From Dyadobacter tibetensis Y620-1 (GTDB lineage: Bacteria; Bacteroidota; Bacteroidia; Cytophagales; Spirosomataceae), in assembly GCF_000566685.1 (NCBI RefSeq), contig NZ_AZQN01000003.1, positions 310,001 through 374,000 of the forward strand: a DNA stretch of 64,000 nucleotides, written 5' to 3'. Shown here piece by piece: positions 18,374-27,365 of the stretch. Both the position numbers and the translations under genes were made by a program. The notes beneath the pieces are model-generated. The model saw nothing but the letters and a program-made list of their open reading frames with translations. It was not told the origin of the DNA and did no database searches. The number at the start of each line of letters is the position of its first letter. Positions within the stretch are counted from its first letter, which is position 1.

Positions 18374-20071
18374 ATGAAAAAGTTTAATAAAATAATATTT
18401 TCAACCTCGCTCTTACTGTTAGGGGGGCTGACCGCTTGCGACAAGCAGGACTTTGTTGACATCAACGTGGATCCAGATGCACTTTCATCGATACCGCCAG
18501 AAAATCAGTTCATGAATGCTGCAAGAGGTATTCATGGGCAGGATTTCGAAGCATTCTATGACTTTTATACTCGGATCATGCCATGGATGCAGTACACCAC
18601 TGACGTAAGAGGGAATCAGGGTGCGTTTACTACCAATTTATCTAATTTCTCATCACGCTATGGGGCACTTTATAGCAAAGGATCTGAGCTATATGACCTT
18701 GAGAAGCTGGTAGAAAAAATGGCTCCTGCTGAGCAACCTCGTTTTGTTCATATGATCCGTATCGCACGAATCTTAAAGGCTTATTATGCTTTCTATGTGT
18801 CGGATATCTATGGTAGCATTCCTTATTCAGAAGCTTTTCGGGCGCGTTATGGGGGTACATTGACTCCTGCTTATGATAGCCAGCAGGCATTATTTGCCAA
18901 ATTGGATGAAGAGATTAAGGAAGCAGTTGCTACCTTGAAACAGCCCCAGTCCGCTTCACAGATAGGGTTGGGCAATTATGATCCTTACTATAATGGCAAT
19001 ACCGCAAATTGGGTAAAGGCGGGCAACGCCCTGCGTTTGAAAATAGCCTTAAGACAAATAAAGGTCGATGCAGCCAAAGCGACTACCATCATCAATGAAG
19101 TGTCTGGTATGCCTGCAAGTGATTTGATGTCTTCCCAGGAAGATGGGTGGGTATTTACTGCCAGCAAAGCTTTCACTGAAGGAGGAAACTGGAATCCTGC
19201 TAACTTAAGAGCTCCCAAACCAATGGTAGATTTTATGTGGGAAAATAAAGATCCTCGTCTCGACGCTTTTGTTGCTCCAAACACTTATTCGCAGACCAAT
19301 ATCGATCTTTTGATTGCTGATAACCAACTTCCTGCCGGAACTAAGGAGGCCTCCCGCCGGTATTTGGGAAGCTTTACGAGTCCTGATGATGCAAGTAATC
19401 CAGCTATTCGGGCCAGGTATTACACCACTAAAACGGTAAAGTCGGGAAGTCAGTCTATTGTAGTAGATACCTTGAGCTACTTACAACCCCGCTTGTTCCG
19501 TCCTGCTGAACCAGATGCCAATGGCGTGCAAGGTTCAGGATTGGTATATATACCCGTGATTACCTATTCTGAGTATTGCTTTATGCGTGCCGAGATCGCC
19601 GCAAGGGGAATTGGCTCTGGAGCAAAGGATTGGTATGAAAAAGCTGTCGTTAGTTCCATTAACTGGTATGATATGATAGGTAAGAAATCGGGACTTACTA
19701 ACTATACGCCTGTTACACAGGCCGAGATAGATGCATATTTAAAATTGCCGGCGGTAGCTTATGATCCTAGCAAGGGTCTTGATATGATCGCTTCTCAAGC
19801 CTATTTACATTTCCTTAAGCAGCCGGCTGAGGGATGGGCCCTATGGAAGCGTACCGGCCTACCAAGCCCCAATAGTACATATAAGCTCCCAGTATTAACT
19901 CATAATAATGCTACTTTGATCATTCCTCGTAGAGCACCCTTACAATTGTTAAACGAGAATGACCAGAATTATGCAAACCAGAAAGCGGCATATGATGCAA
20001 TGGCTGCATTACCTGGTTTTGGAAAAGATCCTCAGGATGCAACTGGGCGTGTATGGTGGGATAAACCATAA
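18374..20071 (+). CDS. SusD/RagB family nutrient-binding lipoprotein (SusD-like_2 type)
   Basis: Surface lipoprotein of about 565 residues that captures substrate for the SusC partner. The start ATG at 18374 gives a lipoprotein signal MKKFNKIIFS ending in LTAC, with the lipid Cys at residue 22. The sequence after it (VDINVDPDALSSIPPENQF) is typical of the SusD-like_2 branch, whose members often accompany SusC proteins without classical glycan operons. An in-frame TTG 15 bp upstream is a weaker start. A strong hairpin terminator follows. Confidence 0.92.
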   Translation: MKKFNKIIFSTSLLLLGGLTACDKQDFVDINVDPDALSSIPPENQFMNAARGIHGQDFEAFYDFYTRIMPWMQYTTDVRGNQGAFTTNLSNFSSRYGALYSKGSELYDLEKLVEKMAPAEQPRFVHMIRIARILKAYYAFYVSDIYGSIPYSEAFRARYGGTLTPAYDSQQALFAKLDEEIKEAVATLKQPQSASQIGLGNYDPYYNGNTANWVKAGNALRLKIALRQIKVDAAKATTIINEVSGMPASDLMSSQEDGWVFTASKAFTEGGNWNPANLRAPKPMVDFMWENKDPRLDAFVAPNTYSQTNIDLLIADNQLPAGTKEASRRYLGSFTSPDDASNPAIRARYYTTKTVKSGSQSIVVDTLSYLQPRLFRPAEPDANGVQGSGLVYIPVITYSEYCFMRAEIAARGIGSGAKDWYEKAVVSSINWYDMIGKKSGLTNYTPVTQAEIDAYLKLPAVAYDPSKGLDMIASQAYLHFLKQPAEGWALWKRTGLPSPNSTYKLPVLTHNNATLIIPRRAPLQLLNENDQNYANQKAAYDAMAALPGFGKDPQDATGRVWWDKP

Positions 20072-20103
20072 TTTGATTCTACTAAGATTAAGATGTGAAT
20101 ATT

Positions 20104-20144
20104 AATAAAATAGAGATGGGCCACCGGTCCATCTCTATTTTATT
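20104..20144. terminator. Bidirectional terminator between susD and nuoN
   Basis: Inverted repeat with a 16-bp stem (20104-20119 with 20129-20144) around the core AGAGATGG/CCATCTCT, with A-rich and T-rich flanks on both sides. It serves the SusD transcript and the 3' end of the nuo operon. Confidence 0.85.
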
Positions 20145-20161
20145 TTTAACCCAAAACTAGA

Positions 20162-21601
20162 TTAACTTATCCAAATTCCTCGGATATATTCTATGAGTGG
20201 GGAAGGGAAAATGCCCAATACTATAGTAAGAATCGCAAGCATACCGATAAGGGATAGGCACAGTATGTAGAATGATGTAACAGGAAGGCTTGGGGTATTT
20301 TCTTGAATCGGATAGGAGCCGAATAGGGTGGTTATGACCCGAAGATAATAATATAGTCCTACTGCGCTCCCGAGTACCAATACGAAGGCCAAAGCCCAAT
20401 AGTCTGGCTCCAGTGTCGCCAAAAGGAGATAGAATTTTCCGGTAAAGCCTGCCGTGAGGGGGATGCCTGCTAAAGAAAGCATGGAGATAGTAAGTATGAG
20501 AGCCTCTTTCGGGTGGCTCCAGAACAGGCCTTGGTAATCCTTAAGTAGTTCTGATTCCTCAGATTTTGAAGATCTACATGCAATGATGCCGAAAGCAGTC
20601 AGGGTGGCTAATATATAGGAGACCAGATAGAAACTAAGTGATTCAAAAGATTGCCGTGTACCTGGGACAAAACCCACTAGCATATACCCCAAATGAGCTA
20701 TGGAAGAATAGGCTAACAGTCTTTTAATATTCTTTTGCTGCAAGGCCAAAATATTTCCTACCAAAATAGATGCTACCGCAAGTAGGCCAATACCTAATGC
20801 CGCTCTTGGGAAACTTAAAACTTCAAGTGCTAAAAATAACCTTATCAATACCGCCAGTACTCCTGCCTTGGAGACCGTAGCAATAAGGGCAGTAACAGGA
20901 ATAGGTGCCCCTTGATAAACATCTGCTGCCCACATATGAAAAGGAACAACGGCCAATTTAAACCCAACTCCCACGAGCAGCATAGTAAGGCCTGCCAGAA
21001 ATAGAGGAGGGAGGCTGGGGGCGTCCCGTATGGCCCCGGACATCCCAGCAAAGGACATATTGCCCACTTCCATATAGATGAGGGCCATTCCCATGAGCAA
21101 AAAGGCTGACGAGAAAGCCGCTAAAACCAAATATTTTATTCCAGCCTCAATTGCTTTGGGGCGACTTTTTAAATAGGCGATCAGGGCGTATAAGGCAATG
21201 GTTAATATTTCTAATCCTAAAAAAAAGGAGATGAAATGTTGGCTGATGGCTAGAATCCCCCCTCCTAAACTGCACAAAAATAATAGAAGGTAATATTCCT
21301 TGGGACCTTCTTCTTTGCCTTCAAAATAAAGATAGGACAGCAGGCATACGACCCCTCCCGATAACAGAATCAGGGCAATAACGAATGCCCCAAAACGATC
21401 CATCAGTAATAAAGGTGGTACAGCGTGGGGGAGAGGTACTGCCTCTGGAAATAAACTGGCAAAGGCCAATGCAAAGAGGGCGAGGCTCACGAATTGTATC
21501 GTCTTATGGCTCCCTTTTGCTACAATCACTAACATGACGATCACAGAGGCAAGCGCCAGGATTATTAACGGTAACAGACAAATGTAGTCACTTGGGCTCA
21601 T
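20162..21601 (-). CDS. nuoN: NADH-quinone oxidoreductase subunit N
   Basis: Antiporter-like membrane subunit of complex I, 479 residues with about 14 predicted helices. Family landmarks include the proton-channel helix region GVGFKLAVVPFHMWAADVYQ, YQGAPIPVTALIATVSKAG and LLAYSSIAHLGYMLVG. It is the last gene of the nuo operon, and its start overlaps the end of nuoM by 14 bp. Confidence 0.95.
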   Translation of the reverse strand: MSPSDYICLLPLIILALASVIVMLVIVAKGSHKTIQFVSLALFALAFASLFPEAVPLPHAVPPLLLMDRFGAFVIALILLSGGVVCLLSYLYFEGKEEGPKEYYLLLFLCSLGGGILAISQHFISFFLGLEILTIALYALIAYLKSRPKAIEAGIKYLVLAAFSSAFLLMGMALIYMEVGNMSFAGMSGAIRDAPSLPPLFLAGLTMLLVGVGFKLAVVPFHMWAADVYQGAPIPVTALIATVSKAGVLAVLIRLFLALEVLSFPRAALGIGLLAVASILVGNILALQQKNIKRLLAYSSIAHLGYMLVGFVPGTRQSFESLSFYLVSYILATLTAFGIIACRSSKSEESELLKDYQGLFWSHPKEALILTISMLSLAGIPLTAGFTGKFYLLLATLEPDYWALAFVLVLGSAVGLYYYLRVITTLFGSYPIQENTPSLPVTSFYILCLSLIGMLAILTIVLGIFPSPLIEYIRGIWIS

Positions 21602-23108
21602 AATATGGCTGATAAGCGGTGTCGGACTCCTTACTCAAGAGCTCCACCAATTTTACAATAGCTGGCCTGGCGGTATGAATGACTGGTTGAGGGAAGAGCC
21701 CTAACCAAAATATGGATATCGCCAATATGCCCATCATCAGTCTTTCCCTATGCGTGAAGTCGGCTAAAACTCCATATCGATTCTGAGGTCCGAGGAATAT
21801 TTTTTGTACGATCCGAAGGGAATATACCGCAGAGAATACAAGCCCCAGAGCCGCAATAACTGTATGCCAACGATGGGCCTCAAAACTCCCTAATAAAATG
21901 AGGAATTCGGCGACGAAATTACCAAATCCCGGTAGTCCTAATGAAGCCAGGGCGAATACAAGTCCCAGGGTTCCCAACTGAGGCATTCTGGTCCATAGTC
22001 CGCCCATCTGTCCAATATCCCGGGTGTGAAGCCGTTCCTTAAGCATTCCAGCCAGAAGGAAAAGTGCTCCAGTGCTAATGGCATGGGTAATCAACTGCAT
22101 CACTACACCCTGGAGGGCAAGTTCATTGAATGCAAAGAGCCCCATCATAACAAACCCCATATGGCTGACACTGGTATAGGCGATTAGTCGTTTCAGATCG
22201 GTTTGAGAAAAAGCCAGAAAGGCACCATATAATACTCCTGTAACGCCTAGCCACATGGCCGGAGTAGCTATTTCCATGGCTTGAACAGGAAATATGGGGA
22301 GCACAAAGCGAAGCAAACCGTAAGCCCCTGTTTTTAGTAAAATACCGGCAAGTAATAGACTCCCTGCCGTGGGGGCTTCGCTGTGGGCGTCGGGAAGCCA
22401 GGCATGAAAGGGAATCAAGGGAAGTTTGACGGCGAATGCAATGCAAAAACCCATCATAAGCCAAAATCCACGTGGATCGGAAAATGTTGTACCCAGAAGC
22501 TCCGTATAATTAAAAGTGTAGTGGCCAGTCAGCTGACCATGACTGTAGTATAAGCCCAGAATAGAGAGTAACATCAGCAGACCACTTGCTTGGGTGAATA
22601 TAAAGAACTTGTAAGCCGCATATACCCTTTTATGTCCTCCCCAGATACCAATCAGGAAGTACATAGGAATAAGCATTATTTCCCAGAAAAAATAGAATAG
22701 GAACAGATCTATGGCCATAAATACCCCTGCTACCCCAGCCAGAATCCATAACAGATTGAAGTAGAAAAAGCCCGTTCTTTCCTGTATTTCCCGCCATGAA
22801 CAGAGTACGGCTAGCAATCCTAAAAAGCAGGTTAGTGCTAAGAGTATCAAACTTAGTCCGTCTATGGCCAGATGAAAGGAAATGCCGAAAGTAGGAATCC
22901 ACTCCAAACGAAACTCTTCCAGCCAGTTGGGAGCTGGGGAGAGGGTGAAGCGATGGTAGTGGCCTAACCAGAATATTATAACGAGGACGAAACTCGTTAG
23001 CGTGGTCAGCAATGCCACCCAGCGTGGTGCATACGGGTTAAGGCGTTCCGAAAGGTAACTCAGAGCTCCTCCCAACATCAATAGCACGATTAGCGAGAGT
23101 AGTATCAT
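21588..23108 (-). CDS. nuoM: NADH-quinone oxidoreductase subunit M
   Basis: Antiporter-like proton-pumping subunit of complex I, 506 residues from the chosen start. Landmarks are the channel Glu region FYFFWEIMLIPMYFLIGIWGG, VKLPLIPFHAWLPDAHSEAP and RLIAYTSVSHMGFV. The ATG at 23108 overlaps the nuoL stop in an ATGA arrangement and yields the hydrophobic start MILLSLIVLLMLGG. The longer in-frame extension upstream is hydrophilic and lies inside nuoL, so it is rejected. Confidence 0.95.
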   Translation of the reverse strand: MILLSLIVLLMLGGALSYLSERLNPYAPRWVALLTTLTSFVLVIIFWLGHYHRFTLSPAPNWLEEFRLEWIPTFGISFHLAIDGLSLILLALTCFLGLLAVLCSWREIQERTGFFYFNLLWILAGVAGVFMAIDLFLFYFFWEIMLIPMYFLIGIWGGHKRVYAAYKFFIFTQASGLLMLLSILGLYYSHGQLTGHYTFNYTELLGTTFSDPRGFWLMMGFCIAFAVKLPLIPFHAWLPDAHSEAPTAGSLLLAGILLKTGAYGLLRFVLPIFPVQAMEIATPAMWLGVTGVLYGAFLAFSQTDLKRLIAYTSVSHMGFVMMGLFAFNELALQGVVMQLITHAISTGALFLLAGMLKERLHTRDIGQMGGLWTRMPQLGTLGLVFALASLGLPGFGNFVAEFLILLGSFEAHRWHTVIAALGLVFSAVYSLRIVQKIFLGPQNRYGVLADFTHRERLMMGILAISIFWLGLFPQPVIHTARPAIVKLVELLSKESDTAYQPYYEPK

Positions 23109-24988
23109 AGCAGTATTTGTAAGCTGAGCAGAAGTATGGCCCCGAGCACCATTCCCATAACGTACCACCGCAAGGAGCCCGACTGAAGCAAGGAAAGACT
23201 GTCGCTCATAGTTCTGGTGGCGGAAGTAAGGCTGCTATACCAGCCATCGATCACATCCTCTTTGTTTTTGGCAGTAATCCATTGAAAGGGTCGTACCCAG
23301 AGGAAATCGTAGAGTTGATCGAAATACCACCCTTTCAGCCATAGCTGTTGCAAAAAAAGAAGCCAGGACTGTTCCTTTAAAACAGGCAGAAGATTCGGTC
23401 GAAGATGGTAAAAGTAGTAGGCAATATAGGCCCCAACGAAGGTCATAACAGCAGCCAGCACCTGAGATATCCCTTCCGAAAAACCTTGCTCTTTGACACT
23501 GGTAAGCGGCAACGAGCTATTCAGGAAATCGGAAAAGGGAGTAAAGTGGAAAAAATTATGAGGAAACTCTAAAAAGCCAGCCAGGGAGGTCAATAGGGCC
23601 AGAATAATCAAAGGAAGCGACATGCGAGTTCCGGGAGGCCTTAGCACTTGAGATTTGGCCTGGCCCCAAAACACCAACAACATCATGCGGGCAGTATAGG
23701 CAGCAGTCAGTAATGCACCTACCAAAGCCATGCTATAAAGCACAGGATTTCCGTATTGCCCTGCCAAGGTATACCATAGTATCTGATCCTTACTATAGAA
23801 CCCAGCACTTAATAAAGGTACCGCTGCTAAGGAAGCAGAAGCGATGAGGAAGGTCCAGAAAATCAGGGGTAGTTTACTCTTTAACCCGCCCATGCGAAAC
23901 ATGTTATGCTCGTGATGAAGCGCTTCGATGATAGCCCCCGCTGCCAGGAAAAGCAGGGCTTTGAAGAATGCGTGGACCATAAAATGAAATATTGCGGCCG
24001 TCCACGCTCCCACACCCAGGGCCAGAAACATATAGCCAATCTGACTGATAGTCGAGTAGGCCAGCACTCTTTTAATATCATACTGTACAAGGGCGCTAAA
24101 GCCAGCTAAGAGGAGGGTAACGGCCCCAATAATGGCAATGAGCCCCTGAACTGCCGGGGCCAGCTCAAATAAGGCATGCATTCTGGCAATAAGATAAACG
24201 CCGGCAGTCACCATGGTGGCGGCATGAATCAGGGCACTTACAGGCGAAGGTCCGGCCATGGCATCGGGTAGCCAGTTATGCAATGGGAATTGAGCCGACT
24301 TTCCCAATGCCCCACCTAGTAAGAGAAGGGTCACGATCAGGGCTGTCTGTGGTTGCAGGGCCCATTGTTCGGGTGCCAAGGCTACTATTTTTGCAATATT
24401 CAAACTGTTAAATTCATAAAACAGATACATCATCCCAATAGCCAGAGAGATGTCCCCAAGTCGGGTCATGGTAAATGCTTTCCGAGCGGCATAACCGTTT
24501 GCAGGTTTTTCATACCAAAAGCCAATGAGCATATAGCTGCATAACCCAACCCCTTCCCATCCAAGATAAAGCAAAAGAAAATTGTCGGCCATTACCAACA
24601 GTAGCATGGCACAAACAAATAGATTCATACAGGACATGAAACGGGAGTAATCAGGATCCTTTTCCATAAATTCGCAGGCATACACATGAATTAGTGCACC
24701 CACTACCGTAATCACGAAGAGGAAGACCATGGCAAGAGTATCGACATATAAGCCCATGCCGGGCTGAAAATTGCCGATATCGATCCAAATCCATAAGGTA
24801 TGGCTGTAATGTTCCAAAGGGTGCTGCAGAAGAGATATGCCCAAGATCAGACTTACAATGCCGGCAAGGGTAATACTACCCACTCCAATGAGGGCCACAT
24901 GCCGTGAAGACAACCTTTTGCCTATTGCAGTCAGCAAAACGAAACCCAGGAAGGGAAAAGCCGGTAAAAGCCATAACAGATTGCTCAT
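23105..24988 (-). CDS. nuoL: NADH-quinone oxidoreductase subunit L
   Basis: Largest proton-pumping membrane subunit of complex I, 627 residues. Landmarks are FLLLYLGWEGVGLCSYMLIGFW, the channel region SAQFPLHNWLPDAMAGPSPV and RVLAYSTISQIGYMFLALG. The C-terminal part holds the lateral amphipathic helix region (DQLYDFLWVRPFQW) that runs along NuoM and NuoN. It follows nuoK by 32 bp and overlaps nuoM by 4 bp. Confidence 0.96.
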   Translation of the reverse strand: MSNLLWLLPAFPFLGFVLLTAIGKRLSSRHVALIGVGSITLAGIVSLILGISLLQHPLEHYSHTLWIWIDIGNFQPGMGLYVDTLAMVFLFVITVVGALIHVYACEFMEKDPDYSRFMSCMNLFVCAMLLLVMADNFLLLYLGWEGVGLCSYMLIGFWYEKPANGYAARKAFTMTRLGDISLAIGMMYLFYEFNSLNIAKIVALAPEQWALQPQTALIVTLLLLGGALGKSAQFPLHNWLPDAMAGPSPVSALIHAATMVTAGVYLIARMHALFELAPAVQGLIAIIGAVTLLLAGFSALVQYDIKRVLAYSTISQIGYMFLALGVGAWTAAIFHFMVHAFFKALLFLAAGAIIEALHHEHNMFRMGGLKSKLPLIFWTFLIASASLAAVPLLSAGFYSKDQILWYTLAGQYGNPVLYSMALVGALLTAAYTARMMLLVFWGQAKSQVLRPPGTRMSLPLIILALLTSLAGFLEFPHNFFHFTPFSDFLNSSLPLTSVKEQGFSEGISQVLAAVMTFVGAYIAYYFYHLRPNLLPVLKEQSWLLFLQQLWLKGWYFDQLYDFLWVRPFQWITAKNKEDVIDGWYSSLTSATRTMSDSLSLLQSGSLRWYVMGMVLGAILLLSLQILL

Positions 24989-25020
24989 TTTGGGAGAGGT
25001 TAAGTTGTTTTATGATTTAA

Positions 25021-25332
25021 TTAACCATTCATTTCCTTTATTTTATCAATATCCAGGGATCGGTGTAAATGATAAATTTGCAAGATAAGGGCAAGGCCAA
25101 TAGAGACCTCGGCTGCAGCCATAGCAAGAATAAACAGAAACATCACCTGTCCATCGGGCTGTCCCCAGTAGGCTCCTGCAGCAATAAAAGCTAAGCCAGA
25201 GGCATTTAGCATCACTTCTACTGAAAGTAGCATAAATAATATGTTTTTTCGGATCATTACTCCTGCCATGCCGATGCAGAAGAGCAGCGCTGCAAGGAGC
25301 AATATGCTTTCTATGTTGTCTGGTGTATTCAT
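25021..25332 (-). CDS. nuoK: NADH-quinone oxidoreductase subunit K
   Basis: Small three-helix membrane subunit of complex I, 103 residues. Conserved Glu residues sit in LLSVEVMLNASGLAF (helix 2) and AMAAAEVSIGLALIL (helix 3), the proton-path glutamates of this subunit. The start codon overlaps the nuoJ stop (ATGA). Confidence 0.95.
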   Translation of the reverse strand: MNTPDNIESILLLAALLFCIGMAGVMIRKNILFMLLSVEVMLNASGLAFIAAGAYWGQPDGQVMFLFILAMAAAEVSIGLALILQIYHLHRSLDIDKIKEMNG

Positions 25333-25883
25333 AGCGGGTGATCTTCATTTAAAAATCGGTGTAAATTCGTTTTTTTATGTCTACCAATATGCGCTGCACC
25401 TACTACTGCGGCCATTAAGAGAAGGGCTGCCATTTCAACCCCGATTACATAGGTTTGAAAAAGAGAAAGGGCAACTGCCCGGGATGACACTGCTGTCCCC
25501 AATCCTCTGCCATTGGCATAGGGGCCCCCGGTCATTTGCTGCGAGGTGTGCAGCAGATAGAATATTTCTAGTAACAGTATTAAAGCCAGGGCCATGGGCC
25601 CCACCCATACCCTTGGCTTTAACCATTTTTTTTCTTGAACAGCCGTTTCCTTTCCAAGATTGAGGAGCATAATCACAAAAATGAATAATACCATAATGGC
25701 TCCGGCATAAACGATAATTTCTAAAAGAGCTGCAAATGGGGCACCCAACAGGTAGAAAAGTAGAGCAAGGGACATAAGAGATACATTTAGATACAACAGG
25801 GCATGTACCGGATTGTATCTGGTGACCACCATCAGGGTAGATAGGATGGCAACTGCAGATGTTATATGCCAAATTATGCTCAT
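25329..25883 (-). CDS. nuoJ: NADH-quinone oxidoreductase subunit J
   Basis: Five-helix membrane subunit of complex I, 184 residues. Helix 3 contains LLEIIVYAGAIMVLFIFVIMLL, which carries the conserved Tyr and glycine stretch that forms the pi-bulge in this subunit. It starts 1 bp after nuoI and overlaps nuoK. Confidence 0.94.
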   Translation of the reverse strand: MSIIWHITSAVAILSTLMVVTRYNPVHALLYLNVSLMSLALLFYLLGAPFAALLEIIVYAGAIMVLFIFVIMLLNLGKETAVQEKKWLKPRVWVGPMALALILLLEIFYLLHTSQQMTGGPYANGRGLGTAVSSRAVALSLFQTYVIGVEMAALLLMAAVVGAAHIGRHKKTNLHRFLNEDHPL

Positions 25884-25884
25884 G

Positions 25885-26400
25885 CTATGGTAATAAACGG
25901 TGAATATTTACGGGTGGATTTTCCTGGCTTCCCCCGCCTTTTGGTTTAACGCCTACTGCTACCCCTGCCATTTTATAATAGTTATAGCCTGGATATTTTC
26001 CTTCGCTGTTGATGAGTAAGTCCTCTTTCTCATATACTAAGTTCTGTCGGTTGTATTCGGCCATTTCAAAATCAGGAATAAGCTGAATGGCATAGGTAGG
26101 ACAGGCCTCTTCGCAATACCCACAAAATATGCAGCGGGAAAAATTGATGCGGAAAAATTCTGGATAGCGTCGCCCATTTTCGTCCTCAGTAGCTTGTAGA
26201 GAGATACAGTCTACCGGACAAGCTGCTGCACAGAGGTAGCAGCCTACGCAGCGCTCTCCCATATCCGGATCACGGGTCAGAACGATACGGCCTCTCCAGC
26301 GCGGCCGTAGGGGGACTTTCTCTTCCGGATATTGTATGGTCTCTTTTTTGTGAAAAAGATGGAGAAAGGTAAGTGCCATGGTTCTTAATATACTAATCAT
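25885..26400 (-). CDS. nuoI: NADH-quinone oxidoreductase subunit I (two 4Fe-4S clusters)
   Basis: Peripheral-arm ferredoxin subunit that passes electrons to NuoB. Two 4Fe-4S motifs are present: [12 protein letters not shown] (Cys 51, 54, 57, 61) and [12 protein letters not shown] (Cys 90, 93, 96, 100), binding clusters N6a and N6b. The ATG at 26400 ([10 protein letters not shown]) is 11 bp after the nuoH stop and gives 171 residues. The longer in-frame extension overlaps nuoH by 73 bp and lacks family similarity, so it is not used. Confidence 0.94.
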   Translation of the reverse strand: MISILRTMALTFLHLFHKKETIQYPEEKVPLRPRWRGRIVLTRDPDMGERCVGCYLCAAACPVDCISLQATEDENGRRYPEFFRINFSRCIFCGYCEEACPTYAIQLIPDFEMAEYNRQNLVYEKEDLLINSEGKYPGYNYYKMAGVAVGVKPKGGGSQENPPVNIHRLLP

Positions 26401-26411
26401 CGTAGTGATGG

Positions 26412-27365
26412 TTAACTTGTGAATAGAAAGATAGCTCCGGTCACCAATAGGTTGATCAGAGAAAGGGGTAGTAGGATTTTCCATCCATACTCCATGAGCT
26501 GGTCGTACCGAGGGCGGGGAAGGGAGGCTCTTAGCAATATAAATAGCAGTATAAATCCGGTAGTTTTAAGTGTAAACCAAAGAATCGGCGGTAAAACTGG
26601 GCCTAACCATCCCCCAAAAAACAAAGTGACGACCATGGCAGATATAAGGGTAATGCCCAGATATTCTCCAATAAAAAACATTCCGAACTTCATTCCCGAA
26701 TATTCTGAGTGAAACCCTGCTACCAGTTCACTTTCGGCCTCGGGAATGTCGAAAGGTAATCGGTGCGTTTCGGCTATGCCTGCGATTAAAAAAAGGACAA
26801 AGCCTATAGGTTGGGTAAGTACAAACCAGTAGTCCTGTTGGGCCATAACAATATCGGTCAGTCGAAATGAGCCTGTAAGCATCACTACACCCATCAGGGA
26901 TAATCCCATGAAAACTTCGTAGCTGATCATCTGGGATGCCCCCCTCAGTGCGCCCAGTAATGCATACTTATTATTGGATGCCCAGCCTCCCAAAACGATG
27001 CTATATACGCCCAAGGAAGACATGGCCAAAAAGAAGAGTAGGCCGATATTTAAGTCAGCAATGAGTATTTCGGGGGCAAAAGGTATCACAGCGAAGCTCA
27101 ACAATACGGTGGCCGCAATAATGGCTGGTGCCAGGACAAATATTTTGCGATCGGCAAAGGGAGGGATCCAGTCTTCCTTAAAAAATAATTTGAGGGTATC
27201 GGCCGCCACAATTAACAAGCCTAAAGGGCCTGCCCGATTCGGTCCGCATCGGTCCTGCCAGAGGGCTAGCATCCGCCTTTCAACCCAGATTAACAGCGCT
27301 GCTGTCGAGGTAAGGCTGAATAGCATTCCTGCAATCAATAAAATATAGTTTAGGGTCTGACTCAT
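26412..27365 (-). CDS. nuoH: NADH-quinone oxidoreductase subunit H
   Basis: Membrane subunit forming the quinone-chamber entrance of complex I, 317 residues and eight helices. Diagnostic motifs are [20 protein letters not shown] near the N-terminus, [17 protein letters not shown], and [20 protein letters not shown], the charged quinone-site loop. The start overlaps the nuoG stop (ATGA). Confidence 0.95.
   Translation of the reverse strand: MSQTLNYILLIAGMLFSLTSTAALLIWVERRMLALWQDRCGPNRAGPLGLLIVAADTLKLFFKEDWIPPFADRKIFVLAPAIIAATVLLSFAVIPFAPEILIADLNIGLLFFLAMSSLGVYSIVLGGWASNNKYALLGALRGASQMISYEVFMGLSLMGVVMLTGSFRLTDIVMAQQDYWFVLTQPIGFVLFLIAGIAETHRLPFDIPEAESELVAGFHSEYSGMKFGMFFIGEYLGITLISAMVVTLFFGGWLGPVLPPILWFTLKTTGFILLFILLRASLPRPRYDQLMEYGWKILLPLSLINLLVTGAIFLFTS

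Noticed and set aside
25046..25348. 100-codon frame on the minus strand overlapping nuoK
   Set aside because: It is a frame-shifted shadow of nuoK, which has full family similarity; the shadow has an atypical Cys/Ser/His-rich composition.
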